DNA of 64,000 nt from Paenibacillus sp. V4I7 (GCF_030817275.1 NZ_JAUSZD010000002.1:5332001-5396000), one strand, 5' to 3'. Positions 8,026 through 17,614 are shown, numbered from the stretch's first letter. Numbers and translations: made by a program. The notes: generated from the sequence alone by a model not told the origin.

Positions 8026-9459
8026 ATGAAAACATATGATTTTATCGTTGTTGGTGCAGGACCTGCCGGTATTTTTGCCTGTTATGAAATGACATTGCTT
8101 CACCCTAGCGCTAAAGTATTGCTCGTGGACAAAGGCCATGATATATACCATCGCAGTTGTCCGATCCTGGAAAGTAAAATCAAACTGTGTCCTCCCCCAG
8201 CAGGCAAAAAGGACTTCTCTGGCTGTCTTCCTGCCTGTTCAATCACGGCTGGCTTCGGCGGCGCGGGCGCTTATAGCGACGGCAAATTCAACATCACCAC
8301 CGAATTCGGCGGCTGGATGACAGATTATTTGGCACCAACCAAAGTGATCGATCTGATTCGCTATGTGGATAGCATTAATCTACAGCATGGTGCAACCGAG
8401 AATATGACGGACCCTACGACTGAAGCTGTAAAAGATATTGAACAGCGCTCCTATGCTGCAGGCTTAAAGCTGCTTCGCGCTCAGGTTAGACATCTGGGAA
8501 CCGAGCAAAATTTGATGATTTTGAAATCTATCTATGAACATTTGAAAACACGCATCGATATGCAGTTCAAAGCTGAAGTTGAAGATATCCTAACTTTCAA
8601 AAGGGAAGACAAGCATGTCATCCAAGGCATTCGGATGAAGGATGGTACTGAAATTCATAGTAATCAAGTGATGTTAGCGCCAGGTAGAGACGGCTCTGCA
8701 TGGTTAACGCAAGTACTCAAAAAGCGCAGACTCAAAATGTATAACAATCAAGTCGACGTAGGCGTCCGCGTAGAAACGTCGGATGTCGTTATGCGCGAAA
8801 TCAACGAACATCTTTATGAAGGTAAGTTTATTTATAATACATCGGTGGGTACACGAGTACGTACATTCTGTAGCAATCCATCCGGTCATGTTGTGGTCGA
8901 GAATCACAGCGGCGTCATGGCAGCGAACGGCCACTCTTACAAGGATCCAGCCCTAGGTTCCAGTAATACGAACTTCGCCCTGCTCGTTTCTCATAAATTC
9001 ACTGAGCCTTTCGATAAGCCGAATGAATATGCGAGGGAAATATGTAAACATGCGAATGACTTATCCAGCGGCGGCGTTATCGTGCAGAAATTTGGGGACA
9101 TCACTCGCGGACGCAGGTCAACGGCTGATCGGATTCGCGAAGGCTTCCTTGAGCCGACTTTATCGGAAGCTGTTCCTGGAGATCTAGGACTTGTGCTTCC
9201 TTACAATACCATGAAAAGTTTAATTGAAATGATTCATGCACTTGAAAAGGTAACGCCAGGTATAGCTTCTGAGCATACTCTTTTCTATGGAGTTGAAGCG
9301 AAATTCTATTCCGCGCGTCCTAAACTTAATGAAAGTTTTGAAACCGAGATACAAGGCTTGTTCTGTGGTGGTGACGGGGCAGGCATTACAAGAGGGTTGG
9401 CCCAAGCTGGGGCTGCAGGTGTCTGGGTGGCACGCAACGTGGTCGGCCGTATAAAGTAA
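8026..9459 (+). CDS. FAD-dependent oxidoreductase (COG2509-like), purine-controlled
   Basis: 477 residues from ATG 8026 (AGAGGAG six bases before). The frame opens earlier but lacks a start signal and would run into the terminator. An N-terminal dinucleotide fold is clear (VVGAGPAGIFACYEM near 7-21), with a Cys-rich stretch near 47-68 (SCPILES..LCPPP..GCLPAC) and a C-terminal FAD contact GGDGAGITRGLAQAG near 445-459. It resembles uncharacterised FAD-dependent dehydrogenases. Its promoter carries a PurBox-like repeat and its leader a guanine-type riboswitch, so expression should follow purine need. This suggests a job in purine synthesis, salvage or oxidation that I cannot name. It is monocistronic. 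Confidence 0.85.
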   Translation: MKTYDFIVVGAGPAGIFACYEMTLLHPSAKVLLVDKGHDIYHRSCPILESKIKLCPPPAGKKDFSGCLPACSITAGFGGAGAYSDGKFNITTEFGGWMTDYLAPTKVIDLIRYVDSINLQHGATENMTDPTTEAVKDIEQRSYAAGLKLLRAQVRHLGTEQNLMILKSIYEHLKTRIDMQFKAEVEDILTFKREDKHVIQGIRMKDGTEIHSNQVMLAPGRDGSAWLTQVLKKRRLKMYNNQVDVGVRVETSDVVMREINEHLYEGKFIYNTSVGTRVRTFCSNPSGHVVVENHSGVMAANGHSYKDPALGSSNTNFALLVSHKFTEPFDKPNEYAREICKHANDLSSGGVIVQKFGDITRGRRSTADRIREGFLEPTLSEAVPGDLGLVLPYNTMKSLIEMIHALEKVTPGIASEHTLFYGVEAKFYSARPKLNESFETEIQGLFCGGDGAGITRGLAQAGAAGVWVARNVVGRIK

Positions 9460-9553
9460 ACGATTTAACGTCAGAATCGGAATAAGCATGATACAAAAAT
9501 CATCTTGTTGTCTAGCAGATTTACAGCAGTTTTAACGACTCGATTTAAAAAAG

Positions 9554-9604
9554 AAAAAGGGCAACCCCTTAGGTCATTTTTGACCTTTTGGGATAGCCCT
9601 TTCT
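9554..9604. terminator. Bidirectional terminator hairpin
   Basis: GGGC...CCC with inner AGGTCA (9571-9576) and TGACCT (9581-9586), closed by GGG...GCCC, and flanked by A-rich and T-rich tracts. It separates the convergent genes ending at 9459 and 9701. Confidence 0.75.
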
Positions 9605-9700
9605 CATTCTTTTGTTTCTGTCGAAGTAAGGAAAAGTCATTCGACCTCTTTAGCGGAACGTCGTTCCTCTTCATCATGATTTCGAGTGTTTTTCGTACAA

Positions 9701-10222
9701 TTAGCGCATCGACGTTCCCTCAGCTATCCCGCCATTCTCCGCCTGAACGACCTTTGACTTCGCAAGTCGGTTGGTTTCGATATAATTGCCTACTCTGGCC
9801 ATAACCATTGAGGTTAGCACCGTAAAAACGACGAGTCCGTAGAAGCCGGCACCGATACCAATGCCAACTCCACCTACAAATAAAATCATCGCTGCTGATG
9901 TTAGTCCCTTCACTTGAAAGCCGTCCTTCAAAATCACGCCCGCACCCAAAAATCCAAGGCCGGCTACAATTTGGGCCGCTAGACGCATGGGGTCCATCAT
10001 GGTCCGGTTTGTCTCAGAACTGTACTTCTCCACACTGTATATGGAGATAATTGTTAATAACGCACTGGATACACAGACATACATAAATGTTTTAATTCCG
10101 GCCGGTTTATTTTTGGTTTCCCTGTCCAATCCAATGATAAAGCCTACAAAAGCACTTATAAGGATACGGAGATACATTTCCAAGTGAGTTGCTGAATAGA
10201 CGTTATACCACAAATCGCTCAA
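9701..10222 (-). CDS. MgtC/SapB family membrane protein
   Basis: 173 residues with about four to five hydrophobic segments and the family motifs GFIIGLDRE near 27-35 and GLGFLGAGVILKDG near 89-102. The start is TTG 10222 with GAAGGG seven bases upstream. MgtC/SapB proteins are linked with magnesium limitation, acid resistance and control of membrane ATP synthase in other bacteria; the role in this organism is not shown. It stands alone. Confidence 0.9.
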   Translation of the reverse strand: MSDLWYNVYSATHLEMYLRILISAFVGFIIGLDRETKNKPAGIKTFMYVCVSSALLTIISIYSVEKYSSETNRTMMDPMRLAAQIVAGLGFLGAGVILKDGFQVKGLTSAAMILFVGGVGIGIGAGFYGLVVFTVLTSMVMARVGNYIETNRLAKSKVVQAENGGIAEGTSMR

Positions 10223-10275
10223 TTCTAGTCCCTTCCTTCAGTGTGCATTCCTCCAGATCAACAACAGAAGCATCA

Positions 10276-11364
10276 TTAAGGATGCTCGCTATTCACAATG
10301 GCTTCCGCTGGTAGTAAACGGTCCACGTAATAAATATTTGCCAGCCTGTTAGGCGTGAAATTGGAAGCAAAGCCGAAGCTTAATTGAGCTTTCTGCGGGT
10401 GCTTCCTATCTGTTAGATGAATGCCCAGACCCTCCGGTTCTCTGAAAGAGAGCGTATCCCCCGCAGTTATCAACTGCTTGTCAATGACTTCACCCGTATT
10501 TAAATCTACTGCTGTAATGTAAGTATTCCCTGTAGGCGCAACCGATCCGCCCGAACCGTAGGAATTACCTTCCAAAAGGTATAAATATCCCCCATAGGAA
10601 GCGAAACCTTGAAAAGTACCAACCACAGGTTGAGGAACGTCAGCCAAGGGCTTGTAATGATTCCGTTTGATTTCCTCCAGCTCATATACACCGAAACGGA
10701 ATGAGCCGTCAATGCGATACCGCATGGTCAACAATCCGCTCTCCGCATCAATATTGACGGTCGTTCGATCCGCACCTTCCACAAGGCGGTGTTTTACTAT
10801 CTCCGGCGATTCGGAGCTAAGAATCTTCCCATTCTCGAAAGGGAATCTGGCAATTTGCGTTCCCCAGCCGCTGCTGCCTTCTTTGACGGAGTCCGTTTCC
10901 GTCCATAAATAGGCAGTTTCACCCACTGTTTCCACACCGATCTGGACCCCATGTCCGAACCCCTTCAAGTACATGTAGCCGAGCTTGTTCCCCTGCATGT
11001 CTAGCTTCGTCAATGCCAGATCGCCGTTTGCATCCCTTTTTGCACCGCTAACCACAGCCGTTTCCCCTGGCAGCTGCTGCCCGCCTGCCATCAATTGAAC
11101 CACATAAATGTGCTGATTCACATTATCGAAAGCAAACGATTGCAGAACCGTACCATTTTGCAGCGCTTTTTCATGTACCAACTCAGAAGCAGGTTCCGAA
11201 AGGACAAACATTTTGGATTTTAATGCATCACGTTCTGCGTGGATAGAGGAAGATGAGAAAGGGAGAACACTTATAACTGCCACTCCAATTACAATTGTCG
11301 CAAAATGTCTTGCACCAACGGCCTTCCGAAATGCCTGTTTCATCTTTCCTTTAAAGGTATTCAT
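10276..11364 (-). CDS. Secreted beta-propeller, TagC/P68-RBP/helveticin J-like
   Basis: 362 residues with a long Sec signal (hydrophobic core near 23-40, possible cleavage after IHA) and no lipobox. The mature part has repeated beta-propeller blades with motifs such as GHGVQIGVE and GWGTQIARFPFENG. This pattern is shared by TagC, the phage P68 receptor-binding tip and helveticin J-like proteins, which bind or act on teichoic acids or cell walls. It is the last gene of the run from 16388 (importer, GDPD), 3 bases after the GDPD. I infer that it binds or trims a cell-wall polymer outside the cell to feed the importer. Enzymatic residues cannot be named. Confidence 0.72.
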   Translation of the reverse strand: MNTFKGKMKQAFRKAVGARHFATIVIGVAVISVLPFSSSSIHAERDALKSKMFVLSEPASELVHEKALQNGTVLQSFAFDNVNQHIYVVQLMAGGQQLPGETAVVSGAKRDANGDLALTKLDMQGNKLGYMYLKGFGHGVQIGVETVGETAYLWTETDSVKEGSSGWGTQIARFPFENGKILSSESPEIVKHRLVEGADRTTVNIDAESGLLTMRYRIDGSFRFGVYELEEIKRNHYKPLADVPQPVVGTFQGFASYGGYLYLLEGNSYGSGGSVAPTGNTYITAVDLNTGEVIDKQLITAGDTLSFREPEGLGIHLTDRKHPQKAQLSFGFASNFTPNRLANIYYVDRLLPAEAIVNSEHP

Positions 11365-11367
11365 AGG

Positions 11368-12165
11368 TCAACTCATCTCCTTGTTTAAAGGTTGTGCAGC
11401 GGTTGCTATCTCGTGCCTAATCCGCATAGCCGGGCGCGGGTTATTACAGGTCATTAGAGCTACTCCGCATTCCAACGAATAATACACCTGCTGATCAACG
11501 TCTGGGCAGTAACTCCATGACTTAATGCCAAGATCCAGAAAGTCCTTGACGATCTTTGGCGTCAACAGCTTCATACTAATACCTACCACCCACATCTTGG
11601 AATAGGTGCCATCGGGTCCGGAATCAAAATTTGTCATCAGCTCTGCCGGGAAACCTTGTGTCTTTAACTGGTAGGAATCGTGAAAATATGCGAGGATCGC
11701 CGCATCAAAGCTAGTGAATACACAGCGTTGAAGATAGCCGTAATCCTCCAGCATCGCAACCGCTTTATCCGCAACCTCTTTTGCATGACGACTTGGCTTA
11801 ACCTCTACATTTAAAAGCACTTCCGGATAGGCGTTAAGAAGTGTGCACAGTTCCTCAAGGGTAGGAATCTTCAGCCCCTCAAACACCGGATCAAACCAGG
11901 CTCCCGCATCCAATTGTTTAAGCTCAGCCAACGTGTAGTCACTCACTTGACCGGAACCATTCGTTGTGCGATCTACTGTTTCATCGTGTATGACAACGAC
12001 CACGCCATCCTTGGACAGCCGGAGGTCGAACTCCAGCATATCCACTTCTGATTCTAAAGCTTTTTGAAAGGCAAGCAGCGTATTTTCCGGATAATCAGAT
12101 TTCAATCCTCTATGTGCAGCTACAATGATATCGGTATTGTTTTCAAGATGTTCAATCTTGCTCAT
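11368..12165 (-). CDS. ugpQ: Glycerophosphodiester phosphodiesterase, cytoplasmic
   Basis: 265 residues from ATG 12165 (an ATG at 12177 is directly against AGGAAAGG and less likely). The GDPD fold is clear: AAHRGLKSDYPENT near the start (catalytic His-Arg and Glu), EFDLRLSKDG and HDETVDRTTNG with the second catalytic His. No signal peptide is seen, so it acts on imported phosphodiesters and releases a polyol phosphate such as glycerol 3-phosphate. It follows the binding protein gene by about 48 bases and precedes the secreted propeller. Confidence 0.9.
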   Translation of the reverse strand: MSKIEHLENNTDIIVAAHRGLKSDYPENTLLAFQKALESEVDMLEFDLRLSKDGVVVVIHDETVDRTTNGSGQVSDYTLAELKQLDAGAWFDPVFEGLKIPTLEELCTLLNAYPEVLLNVEVKPSRHAKEVADKAVAMLEDYGYLQRCVFTSFDAAILAYFHDSYQLKTQGFPAELMTNFDSGPDGTYSKMWVVGISMKLLTPKIVKDFLDLGIKSWSYCPDVDQQVYYSLECGVALMTCNNPRPAMRIRHEIATAAQPLNKEMS

Positions 12166-12213
12166 CTCATCTTCCATCCTTTCCTGAAAGCCGACAATAC
12201 TAGCATGCGTGAC

Positions 12214-13542
12214 CTACTTTTTAATAATCCGCTCTGTTTCTTTCTTAAAGGTATCTAGGGTAGCCTCAATATTTTTGTTATCATACATAATGGCCTGGAT
12301 GGCTTTGTTGAACTCCTGCATAACCTGTGTCCAAGCTACATGCTTATTCGTATCGACCGCATATTGAAGCTGATCATAAGCCACTTTACGATTCGGCTGT
12401 TTGGCCCAAAGATCCTTCATTTGTTGGGACTCCACCATCTTTTTAGTAAAAGGAAGATAGCCAGAATCCAAAATGAACTGTAAGCCGCCTTGAGGATCAG
12501 TCATGGTCCAACGAATAAATTCCCATGCGGCCTCTTTATTTTTCGAGTTGGACATTAACGCAACATTCGCCCCACCCGTAGGGTTCGCATACACTTGATC
12601 CATTGGCAGGAAGGCCGTAACATAATTAAATTTTGCTGTATCCGTTAAACTGCCGATGACACCGGTGGATTGGAACATCATACCGATCTTGCCGCTCGAA
12701 AACATCTGGTTGACGATATTGCCTGAATCCTGGGCTGGAGGGTAATATAAGGCACCGGTGCTTTGCATATCCTTCAGGAATTTAAAAACTTTCACGCCTT
12801 CCCCATTGTTAAATCCGATTGAGGTATTGGCATCATTGAAAAACTTGCCTTTTGCTTGAGTGATCATAGCAATGGGATACCATGTATCGTATGGCATGCT
12901 GTATCCGTAGCGCTTAGTCTCTCCATTTTCTTTAATCACCAGCGCGTTTGCGACTTTATTCAATTCATCCCACGTTTTAGGTACAGCGAGTCCTTTCTCA
13001 TCCAGCATCGTCTTGTTTATATGTAAAATCGGTGTTGAACGATTTAATGGCAAAGACACCAATTTATCATTGAAAATCGAATGCCCTAGAAGGCCGGCTG
13101 TAAAGTCATCCTTGCTTAAACCTGACTTCTTAAGAAAAGGATTCATGTCTTCCAATACCTCTGAATCTGCAAACAGTTGTACATAGGCCCGCTCAAGCAT
13201 GGCTACATCAGGTCCGGTTTTAGCGGCAACAGCCTGTTGAAGCTTGGTAACGGTTTCATCATAAGAACCCTGAAAGGTTCCAACCACCTCAATTTTATCC
13301 TGAGAGGCATTAAAGCGTTTGATCATGGCATCCGTGTATTCACCGTTTTTGCCGCCTAAGGAATGCCAGAATTGAACAGTTGTTTTACCTCCCGCGCCGG
13401 TCGGTGTCGTCGGTGCAGTTGTCGAGGATTGGGGATTTGACTTGGGTTCAGTTGTTTGCTGTGGCTGACCGCTGGTACAAGCTGCAAGTAGAGTTGACAG
13501 CATAGTCATCGACAACAATACAATCGAAAGCGCTTTCTTCAT
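12214..13542 (-). CDS. Solute-binding lipoprotein of UgpB-like importer
   Basis: 442 residues with signal and lipobox (LAAC), a Thr/Pro-rich linker and the family start VQFWHSLGGKNGEYTDAMI that resembles UgpB. GGAGGT precedes the ATG. Later TDPQGGLQFILDSGYLP and similar stretches match the glycerol-phosphate-binding family. Substrate is inferred as a glycerophosphodiester or other polyol phosphate ester from the adjacent GDPD and TarJ-like dehydrogenase, not from binding residues. Confidence 0.9.
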   Translation of the reverse strand: MKKALSIVLLSMTMLSTLLAACTSGQPQQTTEPKSNPQSSTTAPTTPTGAGGKTTVQFWHSLGGKNGEYTDAMIKRFNASQDKIEVVGTFQGSYDETVTKLQQAVAAKTGPDVAMLERAYVQLFADSEVLEDMNPFLKKSGLSKDDFTAGLLGHSIFNDKLVSLPLNRSTPILHINKTMLDEKGLAVPKTWDELNKVANALVIKENGETKRYGYSMPYDTWYPIAMITQAKGKFFNDANTSIGFNNGEGVKVFKFLKDMQSTGALYYPPAQDSGNIVNQMFSSGKIGMMFQSTGVIGSLTDTAKFNYVTAFLPMDQVYANPTGGANVALMSNSKNKEAAWEFIRWTMTDPQGGLQFILDSGYLPFTKKMVESQQMKDLWAKQPNRKVAYDQLQYAVDTNKHVAWTQVMQEFNKAIQAIMYDNKNIEATLDTFKKETERIIKK

Positions 13543-13595
13543 AACGGATGACCTCCAAATAGGTTATAGTTTTTCTAGCAAGGAAAATTCAAGCT

Positions 13596-14426
13596 TCATT
13601 TTATCCCAGAATAAACAAATGCTTTGACGATTTGCTTGGAAGCAAACAGATATACGATAAGAATAGGTACAACCAATACAACGTTTCCTGCCATGATGAT
13701 ATGCCAGTTGCTTATTCCCTCGGTTTCCCTCAACATCGCTATTCCCATCGTTAAAGGCCGAACCTGCGCCGAATCGGTCATGACCAACGGCCAGAAATAA
13801 TCGTTCCAATGGCTGACAAAGCTGAATAAGGCAATCGTTGCTAAAGCTGGCATTGACATGGGGATCATGATTTTCATAATAATTTTAAATTCACTGGCGT
13901 TATCCAATCTGCCTGATTCTATTATTTCCTGTGGAATTTGCATAAAATATTGGCGCAGCAGAAATATCCCAAATGCGTTTGCCATGAAAGGAATAATTTG
14001 CGGCAAAAGCGAGTTGATCACTCCCCATTCTGCTAACATCAGGTATACTGGGATAAACGTTACCTGCCCGGGAATCATAAACGCCAGCAAAACCAACGCA
14101 AATATAATCTCTTTCCCCGCAAACTTATACTTAGCAAACGCATACGCGGCTGGGATCATCACAATAAACTGCAGGATAATGATGGAGAATGTGATAATAA
14201 GAGAGTTTCTTGCATAGGTCAAAAACGGACCCGCCCTCATAGCTTCCACAAAATTAATCCATTGCGGCCATGCTGGAATCCAGGTAGGCGGAAACGCCAA
14301 TGTTTCTTCAAAGGTCTGCAGCGAAGTTGAAATCATCCATAAAAACGGAAATATAAACACCATCAAAATTGCTGCTTTACATATAAATCCAAATGTCCAT
14401 TTGATGGATTTCAGATTGAATGTCAC
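13596..14426 (-). CDS. ABC transporter permease, UgpE/MalG type
   Basis: 276 residues, six hydrophobic segments and an EAA loop (EIIESGRLDNASEF). The start is GTG 14426 with GGGGGTG eight bases upstream. It pairs with the permease at 14465-15343, 38 bases upstream, and with the ATPase before that. The EAA loop has Ser-Gly in place of Ala-Ala, a common variant in this family. Confidence 0.93.
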   Translation of the reverse strand: MTFNLKSIKWTFGFICKAAILMVFIFPFLWMISTSLQTFEETLAFPPTWIPAWPQWINFVEAMRAGPFLTYARNSLIITFSIIILQFIVMIPAAYAFAKYKFAGKEIIFALVLLAFMIPGQVTFIPVYLMLAEWGVINSLLPQIIPFMANAFGIFLLRQYFMQIPQEIIESGRLDNASEFKIIMKIMIPMSMPALATIALFSFVSHWNDYFWPLVMTDSAQVRPLTMGIAMLRETEGISNWHIIMAGNVVLVVPILIVYLFASKQIVKAFVYSGIK

Positions 14427-14464
14427 CGATTGTACACCCCCTTTGTCTTGGTCATTTCTGCTGA

Positions 14465-15343
14465 TTATTGATAATGAACTCTTTTGGACAGCAATCGGAA
14501 ATAAATGAACGTCAGAATTGCAATAATCGCCATCAAGACGACGCCAGTAGCCGAAGCGTAACCGATACTATTTGTTCTAAATTCGTAAATATAGTAAACG
14601 AGAGTCGTAGTCGCATTATTGGGACCGCCTGCTGTCATGATTTTTACGGTATCAAACACCTTAAAGGAACCGATGGTCATAATGATCAATATAAAAAACA
14701 GCTGCGGAGAAATAAGCGGTAAAGTAATCTTGTAGAACATCTTGAACCTGCTAGCGTTATCCAGTGCAGCGGCTTCGTAAATGCTCGGCGGCACGCTTTG
14801 AAGCGCAGCAACGATGATTAACGTATAGTATCCGATATTTTGCCAGACGGATACGATAATCACGGAGAGCATTGCTGTATTAGAGCTCTGCAACCACGAA
14901 GAAGGCGGGAGACCAATAGCCTTTAGCAGAAAATTCAGTATGCCGTGATTAGGCTCCATAAGCCACATCCATACTAAAGCGACAGACACAATGGAAATGA
15001 TATGTGGAGTGAAAATTCCGGCTTGCACAACCGCGTTGAAGCGTGTTTTTTTATTTAACCAGATGGCAATCAGCAGAGATAGAAGCATCGTGAGCACGAC
15101 AACCCCTACCGTGTAGACAACCGTATTGCTTAGAGCCTTGTAGAAATCTTCACGAGTGAATATTTGTGTGAAATTGTCAAAGCCGATGAATTTGCTTCTA
15201 TCTTTATTCATTAAGTTGTATTTATAAAAACTTAATTGAATTAAATAGATCACCGGATATATGACGAAAAGAATAATGCCTGTCATAGCGGGTAAGACCA
15301 TCACATAGGGTCGAATCGCTTCCCAAATTCGTTTTTTATCCAT
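14465..15343 (-). CDS. ABC transporter permease, UgpA/MalF type
   Basis: 292 residues, six hydrophobic segments and the EAA loop EAAALDNASRFKMF. Its ATG lies inside the end of the ATPase gene (8-base overlap), so the two are translated together. The cytoplasmic N-terminus is short. It forms the membrane channel with the permease at 13596-14426. Confidence 0.93.
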   Translation of the reverse strand: MDKKRIWEAIRPYVMVLPAMTGIILFVIYPVIYLIQLSFYKYNLMNKDRSKFIGFDNFTQIFTREDFYKALSNTVVYTVGVVVLTMLLSLLIAIWLNKKTRFNAVVQAGIFTPHIISIVSVALVWMWLMEPNHGILNFLLKAIGLPPSSWLQSSNTAMLSVIIVSVWQNIGYYTLIIVAALQSVPPSIYEAAALDNASRFKMFYKITLPLISPQLFFILIIMTIGSFKVFDTVKIMTAGGPNNATTTLVYYIYEFRTNSIGYASATGVVLMAIIAILTFIYFRLLSKRVHYQ

Positions 15344-16388
15344 TTTGCTGCCCTCTCAGCATCTTTAAATAGTTACCAAAACGGGCATCGCTCTCATCGA
15401 TCCGGTTCTCATCCGCTCCAAAGAAAAAGATCTTAGCCGCATCCACTCCGACATAAACTTTCTGATCAAAAGAAAACAAATCTTCGGTGCATTTGATCAT
15501 AAACGTATACTCGCTAGATTTGACCTGATAGATCGTTTCAGACCCAAGCATTTCTCTCGTGGCAACCACACCCTGCATAGAAAAATGAAAGTCTCCTGGT
15601 TCAGCGGATAGCATGGCACTCTCCGGGCGAAAGCCGAACTTTACCCCGTCTACGCCCAAGTCACCAATATTCATCGGTGGAACTCCGATAAATTGTGCTG
15701 CAAAGAGGTTGTTCGGCCGGCGATAAATGACCTCGGGAGGGGCTTCCTGCTGAATCCGTCCGCGATTCATCAGTACAATGGTATCCGCCATTGACATGGC
15801 CTCTACTTGATCATGAGTGACATAAACAAAAGTCGTACCGAGTTTTTTATGCATCTCAATGAGTTCAATCCGCATCTGGACCCTTAGCTTGGCATCGAGA
15901 TTGGACAGCGGCTCATCCATAAGAAATACGGATGGTTTTTTCACCATGGCGCGGGCCAGAGCCACACGCTGGCGTTGTCCCCCAGATAAAGTGGACGGTT
16001 TACGGTCCAGATACTCATATAACCCTACGGTTGCGCTGATTCCCTCTACCAATCGGGTTCTTTCCTCTTTGGCTACCTTATTGTTCTTCAAACCAAATTC
16101 AATGTTTTCCCTTACGGACATCGTGGGGTAAATGGCATAGTTTTGAAATACCATGGCTACGCCTCTTTGACCTGGAGCAACTCGTGTTACATCCTTACCG
16201 TTGATAAGTACAGATCCTGATGTATGGGGATCAAGCCCGGCAATCATTCGGAGTAGTGTTGTCTTCCCGCAGCCTGACGGACCTACCAATACAGTGAATT
16301 TGCCATCCTCAATCTTTAAATTCAAACCTTCAATAATAATATTTTTATCAAATGACTGTGTGACTTGTACGAATTCAATGGACGCCAA
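15336..16388 (-). CDS. ugpC: ABC transporter ATPase, UgpC/MsmK type
   Basis: About 350 residues. Walker A GPSGCGKTT, signature LSGGQRQR, Walker B VFLMDEPLSNLD and the His switch THDQ are all intact, and a C-terminal OB-type regulatory domain with a GFRPE motif follows. I choose TTG 16388 (GGAGG seven bases before) over TTG 16394, which is too close to it. This is the only sugar-type ATPase in a window that holds four CUT1 importers, so it may energise more than its own permeases (inference). Confidence 0.93.
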   Translation of the reverse strand: MASIEFVQVTQSFDKNIIIEGLNLKIEDGKFTVLVGPSGCGKTTLLRMIAGLDPHTSGSVLINGKDVTRVAPGQRGVAMVFQNYAIYPTMSVRENIEFGLKNNKVAKEERTRLVEGISATVGLYEYLDRKPSTLSGGQRQRVALARAMVKKPSVFLMDEPLSNLDAKLRVQMRIELIEMHKKLGTTFVYVTHDQVEAMSMADTIVLMNRGRIQQEAPPEVIYRRPNNLFAAQFIGVPPMNIGDLGVDGVKFGFRPESAMLSAEPGDFHFSMQGVVATREMLGSETIYQVKSSEYTFMIKCTEDLFSFDQKVYVGVDAAKIFFFGADENRIDESDARFGNYLKMLRGQQNG

Positions 16389-16425
16389 GAGCAATCCTCC
16401 TCACCAATTATTCCCAGACTCAAAT

Positions 16426-16440
16426 ATGATTGCGTTTACA
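16426..16440. promoter_or_regulatory. cre-like site before the importer ATPase gene
   Basis: ATGATTGCGTTTACA matches 13 of 15 positions of WTGNAANCGNWNNCA. It lies 38 bases upstream of the ATPase start. An AATGTTTGTT element (16471-16480, minus strand) that recurs near the DeoR gene lies next to it, so this gap is likely a promoter of its own. No clear -35/-10 pair is seen. Confidence 0.45.
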
Positions 16441-16519
16441 AATTGGAATAGGTGTTCAATTGCGCTTATTAACAAACATTCAGTTTTATGATACAATTCT
16501 TTATACGACTTTCACTGTG

Positions 16520-17614
16520 TCACCAGTGAAAGTCTAGGATTGTTTTTTTCCAGTCCCTGTGAGACATGGCAGATTCCATAGCGCCAGCGAGGTCTTCTGC
16601 CGTGCTCACCACCGTATACTTCTCCGGAAGCAATTTTCTTAATGTATCCTGACAATCCGGGCTTTCCATAACTTTCAATACTTGTTTGAAATCACTTACG
16701 GAGCTGCGACTGCTGCCGTGAAGTGTAATTCCCTTCTCCAGCACGTCTCTTGTATTGATCGGTACAAGATCCTCGCTAACCCCCATCGCTATGAGATGAC
16801 CCCCTGGTTTTAGAATATCAATACCCTGATTGATAGCGCTTTCGCTAAATCGCCCGCCTGTACATTCCACCACGATATCGACTTTCTCACCGGATTGGAA
16901 ATCGTAGTTCTGCACCATTTCAGTCGTTCCAAAGGTGAATTGATCCAGCTTTTCTCTTACCGCCCCAAAGACGATTAAGCGATCACTGCCGATCTTATAC
17001 ACGTGATGCAGCATGGCTGCGGTCAAATATCCCACCGGTCCATCACCAAACACAGCGATTCGGGCCCGATCCAACAGGGGACTGACTCCTCTTAAAGCTC
17101 TGTACGAAACGCTGCATAATTCCGACAATACGGCGATCTCGTCGGGTATCAGATCGGGAATCGGAACCGCGCATTCCTCAGGAAGCACCAATCGGCTCTG
17201 GGCGATCCCATCCGTACCGCTTCCTAGAAATTCCGAATGATAGCAATAGTTATCTTCTATCTCATTCCTGCATGCCGGACAACATTGCTCAGGTTCGATT
17301 CCTCGAAGTAAATAGCCCGGTAAGTTCGGAACAATAAGCACTCGCTGACCTTCAGAGAGTTTGTTTGACTTACTTTCGGCCACGATTCCGATGCCTTCAT
17401 GCAGCAAAGCCATTGGTAGTTTTCTGGCCAACACCTCCGGCTTTCTCTGTCCGCTAAAGTAACGCAGATCGGCGTGACAGATACTGGCAATGGTTGGCTC
17501 CACTGCGACTTCTCCCCTTCGAATTTCTCTTTCGACTACCAACTCTTGAATTTCACGCGGCTTAGTCAAGCGTAGAGTTCGTGAATGTACTGCGCCGGTT
17601 ATTCTGCTGGCCAC
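16520..17614 (-). CDS. TarJ-like zinc-dependent polyol-phosphate dehydrogenase
   Basis: 364 residues from GTG 17614 (GGAGGTG nine bases before; the frame opens at 17689 but without a start signal). It is a medium-chain dehydrogenase: catalytic-site SICHADLRYFSGQR and ALLHEGIG, a Cys cluster CCPAC...NYC for structural zinc, and Rossmann GDGPVGYLTA. The segments KLPMALLHE, PINTRDVLEKG and GSSRSSVSDF closely recall ribulose-5-phosphate reductase (TarJ/Bcs1) of ribitol teichoic acid synthesis. Beside an importer, a GDPD and a DeoR regulator, the reverse, catabolic reaction (ribitol 5-phosphate to ribulose 5-phosphate, or a similar polyol phosphate) is likely. Substrate is inference. Confidence 0.8.
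   Translation of the reverse strand: MASRITGAVHSRTLRLTKPREIQELVVEREIRRGEVAVEPTIASICHADLRYFSGQRKPEVLARKLPMALLHEGIGIVAESKSNKLSEGQRVLIVPNLPGYLLRGIEPEQCCPACRNEIEDNYCYHSEFLGSGTDGIAQSRLVLPEECAVPIPDLIPDEIAVLSELCSVSYRALRGVSPLLDRARIAVFGDGPVGYLTAAMLHHVYKIGSDRLIVFGAVREKLDQFTFGTTEMVQNYDFQSGEKVDIVVECTGGRFSESAINQGIDILKPGGHLIAMGVSEDLVPINTRDVLEKGITLHGSSRSSVSDFKQVLKVMESPDCQDTLRKLLPEKYTVVSTAEDLAGAMESAMSHRDWKKTILDFHW

Noticed and set aside
8138-8320. 60-codon frame inside the oxidoreductase
   Set aside because: Shadow frame within a clear gene.
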